Assembly: GCA_963700865.1 (NCBI GenBank) | Contig: CAVOZC010000013.1 | Span: forward strand, 6,397-70,396 | Direction of reading: 5' to 3' | From: CAVOGJ01 sp963700865 | GTDB taxonomy: Bacteria; Planctomycetota; Planctomycetia; Pirellulales; Pirellulaceae | DNA length: 64,000 nucleotides | Shown here: positions 50,769 through 59,586 of the stretch, piece by piece | Layout of the letters: each line of letters starts with the position of its first letter | How positions within the stretch are numbered: the stretch's first letter is position 1 | Translations under genes and position numbers: made by a program | Notes under the pieces: model-generated | The model's database searches: none | Told to the model about the DNA's origin: nothing | What the model saw: only the letters and a program-made list of their open reading frames with translations

Positions 50769-51531
50769 ATGGCTGATTCGCGGGAATCGGTGGAACACCG
50801 TTCGGGCAACCAACTGGTGGCTCGTGCTGGCTGTGATGACCGGCGGATCCGCCGCCGCATCGAAGCCTTGCTTCGAGTTCGTGAAGGTGCAACCCGAGCG
50901 AGTCATCAAACACGCGGTCGATTTCCAAGGCCCCTTTGATGAGAACGCGGTCACGACGCCGCTCCGCGGACCGTACCTGTTCGGCCACCCTGTCCATATC
51001 GATTCGCAACCGCCCGCGGTCGCCGACGCGTTCCTGAACGTCTACGAAATCCACAATCCGCCACCGGCCGAGCGACGCATTCTCAGCCTCCGCGACCCCG
51101 AACCGGATGCGGTGGCTCGACAAATCACCATCGGCCAGGCTGCCTATGTGCTCCTGCCAACCCAACAGATCACCACGGGGCCGCCGAGCCCTCTCGATGA
51201 GTCGCTCAGCCGCTTCAAGGCCTACCGTATCTTGCAGGAGAAGCCAGCCAGGAAGGAGCTGCGGGTGCAAGGTAGCTACGGGAAGACGGAGATCATGTGG
51301 GGCGAGCCCGCGTGGCTGTGCGTGCCCGTGGAAGAATGGCACCACGCGGAGCATTTTCCCGTCAAGGATGCGCGGCACTGGATGGTGATCTACGCGGTCT
51401 CCCCCCAGCCTCATTCCCAAGCCGTCAACACGATCGATTCATTTGGGATGCATTCACTCGCCTCCACCGACGTGGCTTGGCTGGCACTCCCCGTGGAACC
51501 GGTCGCACCGACCACGGACCGCCGCAAGTAA
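50769..51531 (+). CDS. Exported hypothetical protein (probable frame break at the start)
   Basis: The clear coding part runs from GTG 50824 to 51531 (235 residues: KPCFEFVKVQPERVIKHAVD, FGHPVHIDSQPPAVADAFLN, AWLCVPVEEWHHAEHFPVKD). The bases just upstream in the same frame encode NWWLVLAVMTGGSAAAS, a good signal peptide, but without an in-frame start. The ATG at 50769, with RBS GGAAGAG, would start it if one base near 50780 is wrong. The protein is beta-rich; I do not recognise the family. Likely periplasmic or surface. Confidence 0.65.
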
Positions 51532-51539
51532 GGCTGGGA

Positions 51540-51582
51540 GAAAAATGAAAAACGGCCGCGAACCCATGCGGTTCGCGGCCGT
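51540..51582 (-). terminator. Rho-independent terminator for the fasciclin gene
   Basis: A perfect 13-bp stem (51552-51564 with 51570-51582, ACGGCCGCGAACC / GGTTCGCGGCCGT) and a 5-base loop. On the minus strand it is followed by TTTTTCATTTTTC, a U-rich tail. It lies 42 bp after the fasciclin stop and between convergent genes, so it probably also stops plus-strand reading. Confidence 0.88.
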
Positions 51583-51624
51583 GGAAATGCATCATTCCGA
51601 CAGACTTCGGAACTGAGACTCGTA

Positions 51625-52122
51625 TTACGGCAGGATGACCGTGTCGATGACATGGATCACGCCATTCTTGCAAGGAATGTCGGCCTTCACGACCTTGGCG
51701 TTGTTGATCATCACCGTACCGTCCTTCACGGCGATCTTAATTTCGCCACCTTGGACCGTTTTCGCCTCGCTCAAATTGACCACGTCTTTCGCCATCACCT
51801 TGCCGGGCACCACGTGATACGTGAGGATGCCCGTCAGCTTGCCCTTGTTCTCCGGTTTCAGGAGGCTGTCCAGCGTGCCGGCGGGCAGCTTGGCAAAGGC
51901 TTCGTTGGTGGGAGCAAAGACCGTAAACGGGCCTTCGCCGGAAAGGGTCTCGACCAAGCCAGCGGCCTTGACCGCGGCCACGAGAGTGCTGAAGTCATCG
52001 TTTTCCACGGCCACTTCCACGACGGTCTTGTCGCAGGTGCCGCAGCCAGCAACGGCGCCACGCACGGCGACGAAACTCACGAGACTGACAGCCAGCAATC
52101 CTAAGATACTCTTGCGCATCAT
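51625..52122 (-). CDS. Secreted fasciclin (FAS1) domain protein
   Basis: A 165-residue protein with signal peptide MMRKSILGLLAVSLVSFVAV-RGAVA and one FAS1 domain: VVEVAVENDDFSTLVAAVKA, GPFTVFAPTNEAFAKLP (H1 motif), LTGILTYHVVPGKV and the end GVIHVIDTVILP (H2-like). RBS GGAAGG is placed before the double ATG. A CGTC pair near the mature N-terminus could form a disulfide. FAS1 proteins mediate surface adhesion. It has its own terminator. Confidence 0.95.
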   Translation of the reverse strand: MMRKSILGLLAVSLVSFVAVRGAVAGCGTCDKTVVEVAVENDDFSTLVAAVKAAGLVETLSGEGPFTVFAPTNEAFAKLPAGTLDSLLKPENKGKLTGILTYHVVPGKVMAKDVVNLSEAKTVQGGEIKIAVKDGTVMINNAKVVKADIPCKNGVIHVIDTVILP

Positions 52123-52409
52123 CCGATCCTTCCAAATGTGAAAAAAATAAAAAAAGCCGGCGAATTCACTTTTTTGTCGACAGCCGACTGAGTCCCGAAA
52201 ACCGGGCGTGAACGGTATCCACGGGTCAACCCCGCTTAAGCTATATAAACCGACGGTCGCATGGCGATCACAACAGGGCGTGTCCGAAATTTCGTGGAAG
52301 AGGCATCTTGCCTGTCACGAGGTGGCGCGGAGAACCGTGCGGGCCGAATGTTCATCCGCGGCTTTCCCAGCGGCTCGCCGCCGCCTGCAGCCCGCCTGAC
52401 AGCATCTGC

Positions 52410-52937
52410 TTATGCTCGAAACCGCTCGACGCAACGCTCGACTTCGGCGATCGCATCGCCGCGCCCGGCCCAGCCCTGCGTCTCGACCGCGACGCCCTCA
52501 AGCTGCTTGTACGTCGCAAAGAAGTGTTCCACTTCACGCAGGTAGTGGTGCGGCACGTCGGCCAGCTCTTGGATTTCCCCAAACAAGGGATCGGTATGGG
52601 GCACGCCCAGGACCTTGAAGTCGTTGGCACCTCGGTCGGTCATGCGAAACAAGCCGATGACGCGGGCTTCGATCAAGCATCCGCTAAATGTCGGCTCGTT
52701 GACCATCACCAGCACATCGAGCGCGTCGCCGTCCTCGGCAAGCGTCTGTGGAATGAAGCCGTAGTCGCCCGGATAGTGGCTGGACGAGTACAGATAGCGG
52801 TCGAGTTTGATGAGTCCGGTATGCTTATCGACCTCGAACTTACTCCTTCGCCCCTTAGCGATCTCGACGATCGCATTCACGACCGAGGGCACCTTGGTTC
52901 CGGCGGTGACCTGTAGGTACGGACTGCGAAACTCCAT
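52410..52937 (-). CDS. ppa: Inorganic pyrophosphatase (family I)
   Basis: A 175-residue soluble enzyme that splits pyrophosphate to phosphate. The family I site is intact: KFEVDKHTGLIKLDR, YPGDYGFIPQTLAEDGDALD, VLV with the three catalytic aspartates (DGDALD), and the C-terminal DVPHHYLREVEHFFATYK. It is full length from ATG 52937. It stands alone on the minus strand upstream of the accessory region. Confidence 0.96.
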   Translation of the reverse strand: MEFRSPYLQVTAGTKVPSVVNAIVEIAKGRRSKFEVDKHTGLIKLDRYLYSSSHYPGDYGFIPQTLAEDGDALDVLVMVNEPTFSGCLIEARVIGLFRMTDRGANDFKVLGVPHTDPLFGEIQELADVPHHYLREVEHFFATYKQLEGVAVETQGWAGRGDAIAEVERCVERFRA

Positions 52938-52984
52938 GGTTGGATCTTTCCGTGGCTAGGGCATTGTGACCGCTGGAAATGAGG

Positions 52985-53008
52985 GTAGCCGAATTCGCCA
53001 GACTTTGG
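52985..53008. repeat. 24-bp dispersed motif, inverted copy
   Basis: GTAGCCGAATTCGCCAGACT + TTGG is the exact reverse complement of 42920-42943. Confidence 0.88.
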
Positions 53009-53340
53009 ACGTCCTGTTTTGGACGAATCCAATCACTGGCCGGATTCGGAAACCCAAAACTCAGGCCGTTACAACGCACTAGCGGGGATGAGCAGCAAGC
53101 CGCGGCTGACGACAATTTGGAGTTTCACGGAGATACAGAGTCCGAGAGACCCATACGGGATTTGGTCGCGAACGTTGGGCAAGCGCGACAGGGCTTGGCT
53201 TAATGTCTTGCGGAGTATGAGTGCTTGCGGACTTATCCGCAAGCAGAACACTGCCTCATCCAGTGGCAGCGGCCCTCCACACCGCACTGCGCGAGACTCG
53301 GCCAGCCAACCTGAAACATCCTGTTCGTGGGACGTCGATG

Positions 53341-53443
53341 GTGGCCAACGCAGGTGAATCTCCCGCCGGCAAGCGGCGGGCAGCTGGGCAGGCCGCAAAC
53401 GATCACCCACGCGGGCACGATCCCCCCACGCTTGCCTGGGGTA
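53341..53443. repeat. Dispersed hairpin repeat, copy 2
   Basis: It carries the same ordered parts as 37890-37980: GTGGCCA, TGAA.CTCCCGCC, hairpin CCCGCCGGCAAGCGGCGGG at 53362-53380, CAGCTGG, and the tail CCCACGCTTGCC.GGGGTA. The middle differs in length and sequence. Confidence 0.82.
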
Positions 53444-53571
53444 CCTCCGGCTGATCGGCAGCCCGTGTCGTGACGTCCCCGTCCGCATCCAACGCCGATC
53501 GTGGTTGCTTCGGATCATCGCCACGCAACCGGCCCTGCTGACCACTGCGTCCATTTAAACTGTATTATCAT

Positions 53572-53679
53572 GCGCATTAAAGCAATTTTAGCCATTAATG
53601 CGCTGATAAATGCGCGATATAATTTTCTATTTATGCGTCGTATCGTATACTTAAATAGGCAGATTAGGTTACGACGCGC
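53572..53679 (+). promoter_or_regulatory. hipBA promoter and candidate operators
   Basis: An AT-rich island with a perfect 9-bp inverted repeat GCGCATTAA (53572-53580) / TTAATGCGC (53595-53603), and an 8-bp inverted repeat GCGTCGTA (53635-53642) / TACGACGC (53670-53677). The second pair flanks a -10 hexamer TATACT (53646-53651). A weak -35 TTTTCT (53623-53628) lies 17 bases upstream. The hipB ATG follows at 53680. HipB proteins repress their own promoter, so these repeats are the natural operator candidates. Confidence 0.6.
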
Positions 53680-54036
53680 ATGATGGTGCATTTTATGAAG
53701 ATGAGCAGCATGAGCGATGCGGCGATCCTGGCAGAGATCGGGAAAAGGCTCCGCCGAGAACGGCTGAATCGCAATTGGACCCAGGCGGAGCTGGCCCGGC
53801 AGGCGGGCATCGGTCGCCGCACCCTGCAGAAGGCAGAAGAAGGGGACGTGACGACGGTCGCAACGTTCATCGCCATCCTGCGTGGGCTGGGACTCCTCGC
53901 CCAATGGGACCAGTTCCTGCCGGCCCCGCCTGCGAGTCCCGTGCAACTCGCGCGGCTGCAAGGGCAAACCCGCCAACGGGCCTCTGGGAAGCGGAAGACC
54001 GCGCGTCCCGACCGTGACTGGAAATGGGAGGACTGA
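53680..54036 (+). CDS. hipB: HipB-like antitoxin, XRE-family HTH
   Basis: A 118-residue protein (shorter if ATG 53701 or 53710, MSDAAILAEIGKRL, is used). The Xre-type helix-turn-helix is clear: GKRLRRERLNRNWTQAELAR, QAGIGRRTLQKAEEGDVTTV. A basic C-terminal tail follows (TRQRASGKRKTARPDRD). It is directly upstream of hipA and reads in the same direction, so it is most likely the DNA-binding antitoxin that neutralises HipA and represses the operon. Confidence 0.9.
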   Translation: MMVHFMKMSSMSDAAILAEIGKRLRRERLNRNWTQAELARQAGIGRRTLQKAEEGDVTTVATFIAILRGLGLLAQWDQFLPAPPASPVQLARLQGQTRQRASGKRKTARPDRDWKWED

Positions 54037-54048
54037 CCATGGCGGCGC

Positions 54049-55353
54049 GTGGTGGCCGAGGTCCGACTCTGGGGGTCGCTGATCGGTGCCGTTTCGTGGG
54101 ACGTCGACCGCGGTGTGGCCGCGTTCGAATACACGCCGTCGTTTCAACGGAGCGGTATCGAACTCGCGCCCTTTCAGATGCCGTTAGGACCGACCATTTA
54201 TTCCTTTCCGGCATTAGCCAGAGCTTCGTTCCATGGCCTGCCGGGGCTGCTCGCCGACGCCCTGCCCGACAAGTTCGGCAATCTGCTCATCGACGAGTGG
54301 CTGGTACGGACCGGTCGCGACCTTGAGAGTTTCACTCCTGTCGAACGACTCTGTTACGTCGGCACCCGGGGCATGGGTGCCTTGGAATTCCAGCCGGCAA
54401 TCCGCAGAGAGTCGGACCGCTCGCTGCCGGTCGATGTCGCCGAGCTGGTGGAACTCGCCGCGGCAGCGCTTGCTCAAAAACAGCGGCTGGACGCCCACTT
54501 CACGGGTGACGAGCGCGAGGACTTGGAGGCCATGCGCGACATCCTGCGGGTGGGCACGTCTGCCGGTGGCGCCCGGGCCAAGGCGATCATCGCTTGGAAT
54601 CAAGACACCGGTGAAGTTCGCTCGGGCCAAGTGCAGGCTCCACTCGGATTCGGCTACTGGCTTCTCAAGTTCGACGGCCTCGCGGGCAATCGCGACAAGG
54701 ATGTGGAGGACCCTCAGGGCTATGGGCGAATCGAGTACGCGTATTACCTGATGGCGACCGCGGCGGGTGTCGAGATGAACCCTTGCCGCCTGATGCACGA
54801 GCACGGTCGCAGTCACTTCATGAGCAAGCGGTTTGATCGCACGGACGAAGGGGAAAAAATCTTCATGCAATCGCTGTGTGCCCTGGGGCATTACGACTTT
54901 AATATGGCGGGCGCCTACAGCTACGAGCAGGCACTGCAGCTCGCCATCGACCTGGGCCTGGACGTCAAGGACCGTGAGCAACTGTTTCGCCGCGCACTCT
55001 TCAACATTCTGGCTCGCAACCAGGATGATCACACGAAGAACATTGCCTTCCTCATGGATCGGTCTGGAGCCTGGAGACTAGCACCGGCCTTTGATGTCAT
55101 CTATAGCTATAATCCGCAGGGGCGGTGGACGAGTCAGCACCAGATGAGCCTGAATGGCAAGCGTGACGACTTCACGCGTGACGACATTCGCCTGGCATCC
55201 AACCGATTTCGACTGTATCGCGGCCGACATTTTGATGAACTCCTGCAGCAGGTCCAGGCAGCCACGCAACAGTGGCCCGAGTTCGCGGACCAGGCCGGGG
55301 TGCCTGCGGAGCGTGCTGCGGACATTTTCCGCAACTTCCGACGTTTTCACTGA
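54049..55353 (+). CDS. hipA: HipA-like serine/threonine kinase toxin
   Basis: A 434-residue HipA family kinase. The N-terminal HipA_N part is WGSLIGAVSWDVDRGVAAFE, LPGLLADALPDKFGNLLID. The kinase core has the P-loop-like GTSAGGARAKAIIAW, substrate-site SHFMSKRFDR, catalytic NQDDHTKNIAFL and metal-binding APAFDVIYS. All expected catalytic residues appear present. In E. coli, HipA phosphorylates glutamyl-tRNA synthetase to cause dormancy. GTG 54049 starts the frame; ATG 54039 in a neighbouring frame with one base change would give a longer N-terminus. 12 bp after hipB. Confidence 0.92.
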   Translation: MVAEVRLWGSLIGAVSWDVDRGVAAFEYTPSFQRSGIELAPFQMPLGPTIYSFPALARASFHGLPGLLADALPDKFGNLLIDEWLVRTGRDLESFTPVERLCYVGTRGMGALEFQPAIRRESDRSLPVDVAELVELAAAALAQKQRLDAHFTGDEREDLEAMRDILRVGTSAGGARAKAIIAWNQDTGEVRSGQVQAPLGFGYWLLKFDGLAGNRDKDVEDPQGYGRIEYAYYLMATAAGVEMNPCRLMHEHGRSHFMSKRFDRTDEGEKIFMQSLCALGHYDFNMAGAYSYEQALQLAIDLGLDVKDREQLFRRALFNILARNQDDHTKNIAFLMDRSGAWRLAPAFDVIYSYNPQGRWTSQHQMSLNGKRDDFTRDDIRLASNRFRLYRGRHFDELLQQVQAATQQWPEFADQAGVPAERAADIFRNFRRFH

Positions 55354-55370
55354 GATTGGAGCGCGCACCG

Positions 55371-55985
55371 ATGAAAATACGAAGGACAACAACTACGGGT
55401 ATCGCACTCCTCGGCGCGGCGGCAGCCGTTTTCTATGTGGCAACTTTCTTCTTTCCCTCCGACGAAGCGATCTTGCGGGCAGAGTTCGACGTGCCAAGGA
55501 GTGCGAAGGTTATCAGTTGCAAGACGCACCCAGATGGCCTGGCAGGCTGGTTCGGCCGCGAGGGACTCGAGATCGACCTGGTCTTCCAGTTCAATCATCA
55601 GGACTACGCGGCGTATCTGACCCGTGCGAAAGCCCTCGGAACCTGGCAGCCGCTGCCAATTCCCAGAGAGTTCTTACTCAGAATGGGTGCCATTTCGACG
55701 AGCCGCGCAAGTACGGTGCGCAGCTACGAGTTGCGAGGGGATGCCCTGCCGGACGAAGGCTCGATTTACAATCCGTCGGAAGAGCAATTGCTGGCCCGGT
55801 TGCTCGATAACCTGCCGCCGCTGCCCGACGCTGGATTATTTCAGTGCCGCTCGGCGGGCACCGATATCATGCATGCCCCAAAAACCGTCCACACCCAACT
55901 GCAGGCGGACCTGAACGACTTCATGCTGGGCCTGCTCGACCATGAACGGAGGCAATTGATCATCAAGGTCCGGACGTATTATTGA
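55371..55985 (+). CDS. Membrane-anchored hypothetical protein
   Basis: A 204-residue protein from ATG 55371 (MKIRRTTTTGIALLGAAAAV), 17 bp after the hipA stop. The N-terminal hydrophobic helix is a signal anchor, followed by a soluble region (AILRAEFDVPRSAKVISCKT, FNHQDYAAYLTRAKALGTWQ). I do not recognise the family. Its tight spacing and same strand suggest co-transcription with hipBA, but gene order alone does not prove a link. Confidence 0.65.
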   Translation: MKIRRTTTTGIALLGAAAAVFYVATFFFPSDEAILRAEFDVPRSAKVISCKTHPDGLAGWFGREGLEIDLVFQFNHQDYAAYLTRAKALGTWQPLPIPREFLLRMGAISTSRASTVRSYELRGDALPDEGSIYNPSEEQLLARLLDNLPPLPDAGLFQCRSAGTDIMHAPKTVHTQLQADLNDFMLGLLDHERRQLIIKVRTYY

Positions 55986-56070
55986 AATCACTGCGGCCAT
56001 TGAGTCAGGTTGGCCGAGCACCACGCCTGTACGTTCCACGAGCGCGATTGAAGTCACACGAGCGCGAATT

Positions 56071-56723
56071 GGGGTCAGACTTGGTTTTCGGTTTTCGTCA
56101 TGGCTTGTTCTATTTTCTTCAGTCGGTTTCGGTACTGTGGCAAGTTCGACTCTTGCCGTTTCGCACGTCGCACCAGATTTGCCGCGCTGTCCGGATGACC
56201 TAATCCGAATGCGACCGACAGCTCAGCTAACGTACTGGATGTGAAGCGGCGGCAAACGAGCGCCGCCATGTCGCGACCGGGAGCCGAGCTGCGGAAACCC
56301 ACGTACTGCGAAGGGTCAACCTGGTGCTGCTCCGCCACCAATTCCATGATCTCGCCAATGGAATACGCTCGAGTGCGCCGCGTCAGCCGGCCTTGCTGGG
56401 CCGGATCCTGCTTTTCGGCTAGTTTGACCATGCGCTTCAGAAATGCCTTCGAGCCGATCACCCACTCGTCCAGCGCGGCATCCAGCGGATTCTCCCAAAG
56501 TCCCTTTAGCCCCTGGGCGACAAAGCGACGATAGTCGACCGTAGTGGTCTTCATCGTGAAACAGCTCCCGTCGACCATCGCCGCGCGTCAAGATGTGATA
56601 AATTGCTCCCGGGAACTGCACTCTTGGTTTTCGGGGCATACCGAGTCTCCCAGGATGCGTGCGTCCTTGCAGGGACTCAAGGGCATATCATCATCATTAA
56701 AACCGAAAACCAAGTCTGACCCC
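56071..56723 (-). mobile_element. Decayed REP-associated tyrosine transposase element with perfect inverted ends
   Basis: The 653-bp element is bounded by a perfect 25-bp inverted repeat starting GGGGTCAGACTTGGTTTTCG (56071-56095) and its complement (56699-56723). Inside, minus-strand sequence encodes the start (MPRKPRVQFPGAIYHILTRG) and the C-terminal part of a RAYT-type transposase. GC-rich CTGC repeats follow outside the right end. Confidence 0.82.
56075..56639 (-). pseudogene. REP-associated tyrosine transposase, internally deleted
   Basis: Family N-terminus MPRKPRVQFPGAIYHILTRG DGRRELFHDEDHYG (56639-about 56540) is joined out of frame to the family C-terminus VDYRRFVAQGLKGLWENPLD ... 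LKRMVKLAEKQDPAQQGRLT ... KTENQV (about 56540-56075). The junction lies at GGTCGAC. The deleted segment (~150 residues) holds the HUH histidines and catalytic tyrosine, so no activity is possible. The last codons (KTENQV stop) are encoded by the terminal inverted repeat itself. Confidence 0.85.
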
Positions 56724-56800
56724 TGCTTGCATCTGCCTGCATGACCCCTGCCTGCCTGCTCCTGCAAGTCTGACCGCTGCTTGCTCCTGCTTGCTCGGCA
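56720..56800. repeat. Low-complexity CTGC-rich repeats beside the transposase relic
   Basis: Irregular repeats of CCTGC, TGCTTGC and CTGCCTGC, plus a second AAGTCTGACC at about 56766-56775 echoing the terminal repeat. Probably degenerate REP sequences moved by the transposase. Confidence 0.6.
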
Positions 56801-56842
56801 GTGTGTCATCCCCATCGGCGTCAATGGCGCATAAAGGCGGCC

Positions 56843-58060
56843 TCAAATTTCCCCGCCACGTCGGTCGGCACGAGCGCCATACACGGACGCCAACGGATTG
56901 GCGGTCAAGCCGTGAGCCACGACGCTCAGCACAATCGTCCAGGCCACCGTCGCGAGAATCGTGTCATTGCCAGGCAAGTGGTCGCCCGCGACCATCACCC
57001 CAAACACAATGCTGGCCAGCCCGCGAGGTCCGAACCAGCCCATAAACAACAGCGTATCCCGCTGCAAACCTGTCCCGACAAGGCAGAGGTAGACCGGCAA
57101 CATGCGAACCACGGTCAGGCTGAGAACGGCGTAAGCAATGACCTGCCAAGAGAAGTGGTTGCACAACAGCCCGATCGCGATGGTTCCGTACGTAAACCAG
57201 GTCACCAGCGCGAGCGCATCGCCCGTGCCTTCGGCAGCATCTAGGAATTGGGCCTTGTGTTGCTTGGTCATGCCACCAAAAGTCAAACCTGCCACGAAGC
57301 ACGCAATAAAGCCGCTACCGCCCAACCACTGCGCCAAACCAAAACACAGGAGCGACAACGCAATGATCGGCATCTGCAACCAGGTACCGGCGACCCAGCC
57401 GCGTCGGGCACTTGTGCGTAAAGCAAATCCGCCAAGCAGGGCCAGTATCACACCTGTCGCGAAGCCGATGCCGATCACTTCGAGAGTCAGTTTGACAACG
57501 AGTCCGGCTCTTGCAGAGGTTTCGACGGAGCCCGCGGCGAGCGCGAGGAGGAACAAGATCACCGGCACGCAGATACCATCGTTCAAACCACTTTCGACGT
57601 TCAGGCTTTCCCGTACTTTCGCTGGCACCGCCCGATTTGTGACGACCGCTTTGCCTAAGGCGGCATCCGTCGGTGCGAGCATCGTGGCAATCAAGGCGAT
57701 CTCAAAGAAGCTGAGATCGGTAAAGAGCGGGTATGCTACGCCGAGGCCAAGTGCGATCGTTAGCGGCAGGCCGATCAGCAGAAGTCGGGTCGGAAGCGCT
57801 TCGACGCGCCGCAGTACGCTCAGGTCGGCATTCGCCGAGTCGGTAAACAGGCAGACGGCAAGCGCCAGCTCTGCCAGACGGCGGATTCCCTCCCCGTCAA
57901 CTTTGAGGTCGATCAGGCCAAGCCCCTGAGGGCCAAACAGCATGCCCGCGGCGACGTAGACGATCGCACCGCTGACCGGCGTTCGTTCCAGTCGCGACGC
58001 GATCAGGCTGTAGACGAACGCGAATGCAGCGAAAACGGAAAGAATCTGATATTCGGACAT
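56843..58060 (-). CDS. Cation:proton antiporter (CPA1-type)
   Basis: A 405-residue membrane protein with about twelve helices that would exchange Na+ or K+ for protons. Family motifs: the ion-binding LAPTDAALGKAVVTNRAVP (ND-type aspartate in the membrane) and the ESGLNDGICVPVILFLLALA segment. The later arginine helix is FGPRGLASIVFGVMVAGDHL. Start ATG 58060 (MSEYQILSVFAAF). There is no long cytosolic regulatory tail. It lies between the transposase relic and the tandem array. Confidence 0.92.
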   Translation of the reverse strand: MSEYQILSVFAAFAFVYSLIASRLERTPVSGAIVYVAAGMLFGPQGLGLIDLKVDGEGIRRLAELALAVCLFTDSANADLSVLRRVEALPTRLLLIGLPLTIALGLGVAYPLFTDLSFFEIALIATMLAPTDAALGKAVVTNRAVPAKVRESLNVESGLNDGICVPVILFLLALAAGSVETSARAGLVVKLTLEVIGIGFATGVILALLGGFALRTSARRGWVAGTWLQMPIIALSLLCFGLAQWLGGSGFIACFVAGLTFGGMTKQHKAQFLDAAEGTGDALALVTWFTYGTIAIGLLCNHFSWQVIAYAVLSLTVVRMLPVYLCLVGTGLQRDTLLFMGWFGPRGLASIVFGVMVAGDHLPGNDTILATVAWTIVLSVVAHGLTANPLASVYGARADRRGGEI

Positions 58061-58141
58061 CGTTCAAAACCCGGCGAGGTGATCGAGCGCTGGTCCTTTC
58101 ACGGAGCGGCGACGCCGTCCCACTTTAAAGTTTGGCGGCTC

Positions 58142-58169
58142 CGACAGGTAGTACATCGACAGGTAGTAC
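58142..58169. repeat. Two 13-bp direct repeats
   Basis: CGACAGGTAGTAC at 58142-58154 and 58157-58169, upstream of the antiporter and before the tandem array. Possibly a small duplication scar. Confidence 0.7.
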
Positions 58170-58214
58170 CTCTTAAGGTCTTGGAGAGCACATAGGCTTC
58201 TCTCGGCAATGCAA

Positions 58215-59427
58215 GCTCGTGGACGCTGATAGACGGGACGACAAGCTGCCGAATAACCACCAGTGCGTCGTCAGCCGTAGGCGCTCAGCCTCGGGCAGCC
58301 GCCGAGACGACTGCGGGCGACACCGGAAAAAGTGGTTTTGTGAACCGCTGATGCGCGCTCATGGACGCTGATAGAAGGGACCCCAAGCTGCCGAATAACC
58401 ACCAGTGCGTCGTCAGCCGTAGGCGCTAGCCTCGGGCAGCCGCCGAGACGACTGCGGCGCGACACCGGAAAAAATGATTTTGTGAACCGCTGATGTGCGC
58501 TCATGGACGCTGATAGACGGGACCCCAAGCTGCCGAATAACCACCAGTGCGTCGTCAGCCGTAGGGGCTGCTAGCCTCGGGCAGCCGCCGAGACGACTGC
58601 GGCGCGACACCGGAAAAAGTGGTTTTGTGAACCGCTGATGCGCGCTCATGGACGCTGATAGAAGGGACCCCAAGCTGCCGAATAACCACCAGTGCGTCGT
58701 CAGCCGTAGGCGCAGCCTCGGGCAGCCGCCGAGACGACTGCGCGACACAGAAAAAGTGGTTTTGTGAACCGCTGATGTGCTCATGGACGCTGATAGAGGG
58801 ACCCCAAGCTGCCGAATAACCACCAGTGCGTCGTCAGCCGAGGCCAGCCTCGGGCAGCCGCCGAGACGACTGCGGCGCGACACCGGAAAAAATGGTTTTG
58901 TGAACCGCTGATGCGCTCATGGACGCTGATAGAGGGACCCCAAGCTGCCGAATAACCACCAGTGCGTCGTCAGCCGTAGGCGAGCCTCGGGCAGCCGCCG
59001 AGACGACTGCGGCGCGACACCGGAAAAAATGGTTTTGTGAACCGCTGATGCGCGCATGGACGCTGATAGAAGGGACCCCAAGCTGCCGAATAACCACCAG
59101 TGCGTCGTCAGCCGTAGGCGCTAGCCTCGGGCAGCCGCCGAGACGACTGCGGCGCGACACCGGAAAAAATGGTTTTGTGAACCGCTGATGCGCGCTCATG
59201 GACGCTGATAGACGGGACCCCAAGCTGCCGAATAACCACCAGTGCGTCGTCAGCCGTAGGCGCTAGCCTCGGGCAGCCGCCGAGACGACTGCGGCGCGAC
59301 ACCGGAAAAAGTGGTTTTGTGAACCGCTGATGTGCGCTCATGGACGCTGATAGAAGGGACCCCAAGCTGCCGAATAACCACCAGTGCGTCGTCAGCCGTA
59401 GGCGCTAGCCTCGGGCAGCCGCCGAGA
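58215..59427. repeat. Tandem array of nine ~141-bp repeats (array A)
   Basis: Nine units are marked by TGGACGCTGATAGA at about 58220, 58361, 58503, 58648, 58783, 58919, 59056, 59199 and 59340, spaced 135-145 bp. Each carries CAAGCTGCCGAATAACCACC, a core read on the minus strand as GCCCGAGGCTAGCGCCTACG, and GTGGTTTTGTGAACCGCTGA. Units differ mainly by short indels around the GGCGCTAGCC core. The last unit breaks off at GCCGCCGAGAC. Open minus-strand frames across it have no conserved length and are not genes. Confidence 0.93.
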
Positions 59428-59586
59428 CCCGGGTGCCCTTTCTTGACGGCTCTGACCACGTGTCAGCGTCGGCCGCCAGCTACCCACACGGGGCCCGTAC
59501 GATGGAGATGTCACGCAAAGAACGGAACGCGATCGGACGATACGACGTCCAACTCGCCTAGACCCGAGCCGGCGGGCGATCCGCTG

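Larger units (their letters stand above)
52938..53679. other. Long intergenic region with two dispersed repeats and an AT-rich end
   Basis: About 740 bases without a recognisable gene. Contents: the 24-bp dispersed motif (52985-53008), the hairpin repeat (53341-53443), and from about 53550 a sudden AT-rich stretch that serves as hipBA promoter/operator. The mixture suggests an insertion hotspot beside ppa. Confidence 0.6.

Noticed and set aside
58215..59427. Array A as a CRISPR array
   Set aside because: Units of ~141 bp are almost identical along their full length, with no short repeat plus unique spacers and no cas genes nearby.
58271..59459. Several minus-strand frames of 69-156 codons across tandem array A that share similar peptides (RRSRLGGCPRL, ALVVIRQLGV)
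   Set aside because: They are translations of a 141-bp DNA repeat whose units have frame-changing indels. Lengths and frames vary, there is no RBS, and the same repeat appears inverted without open frames.
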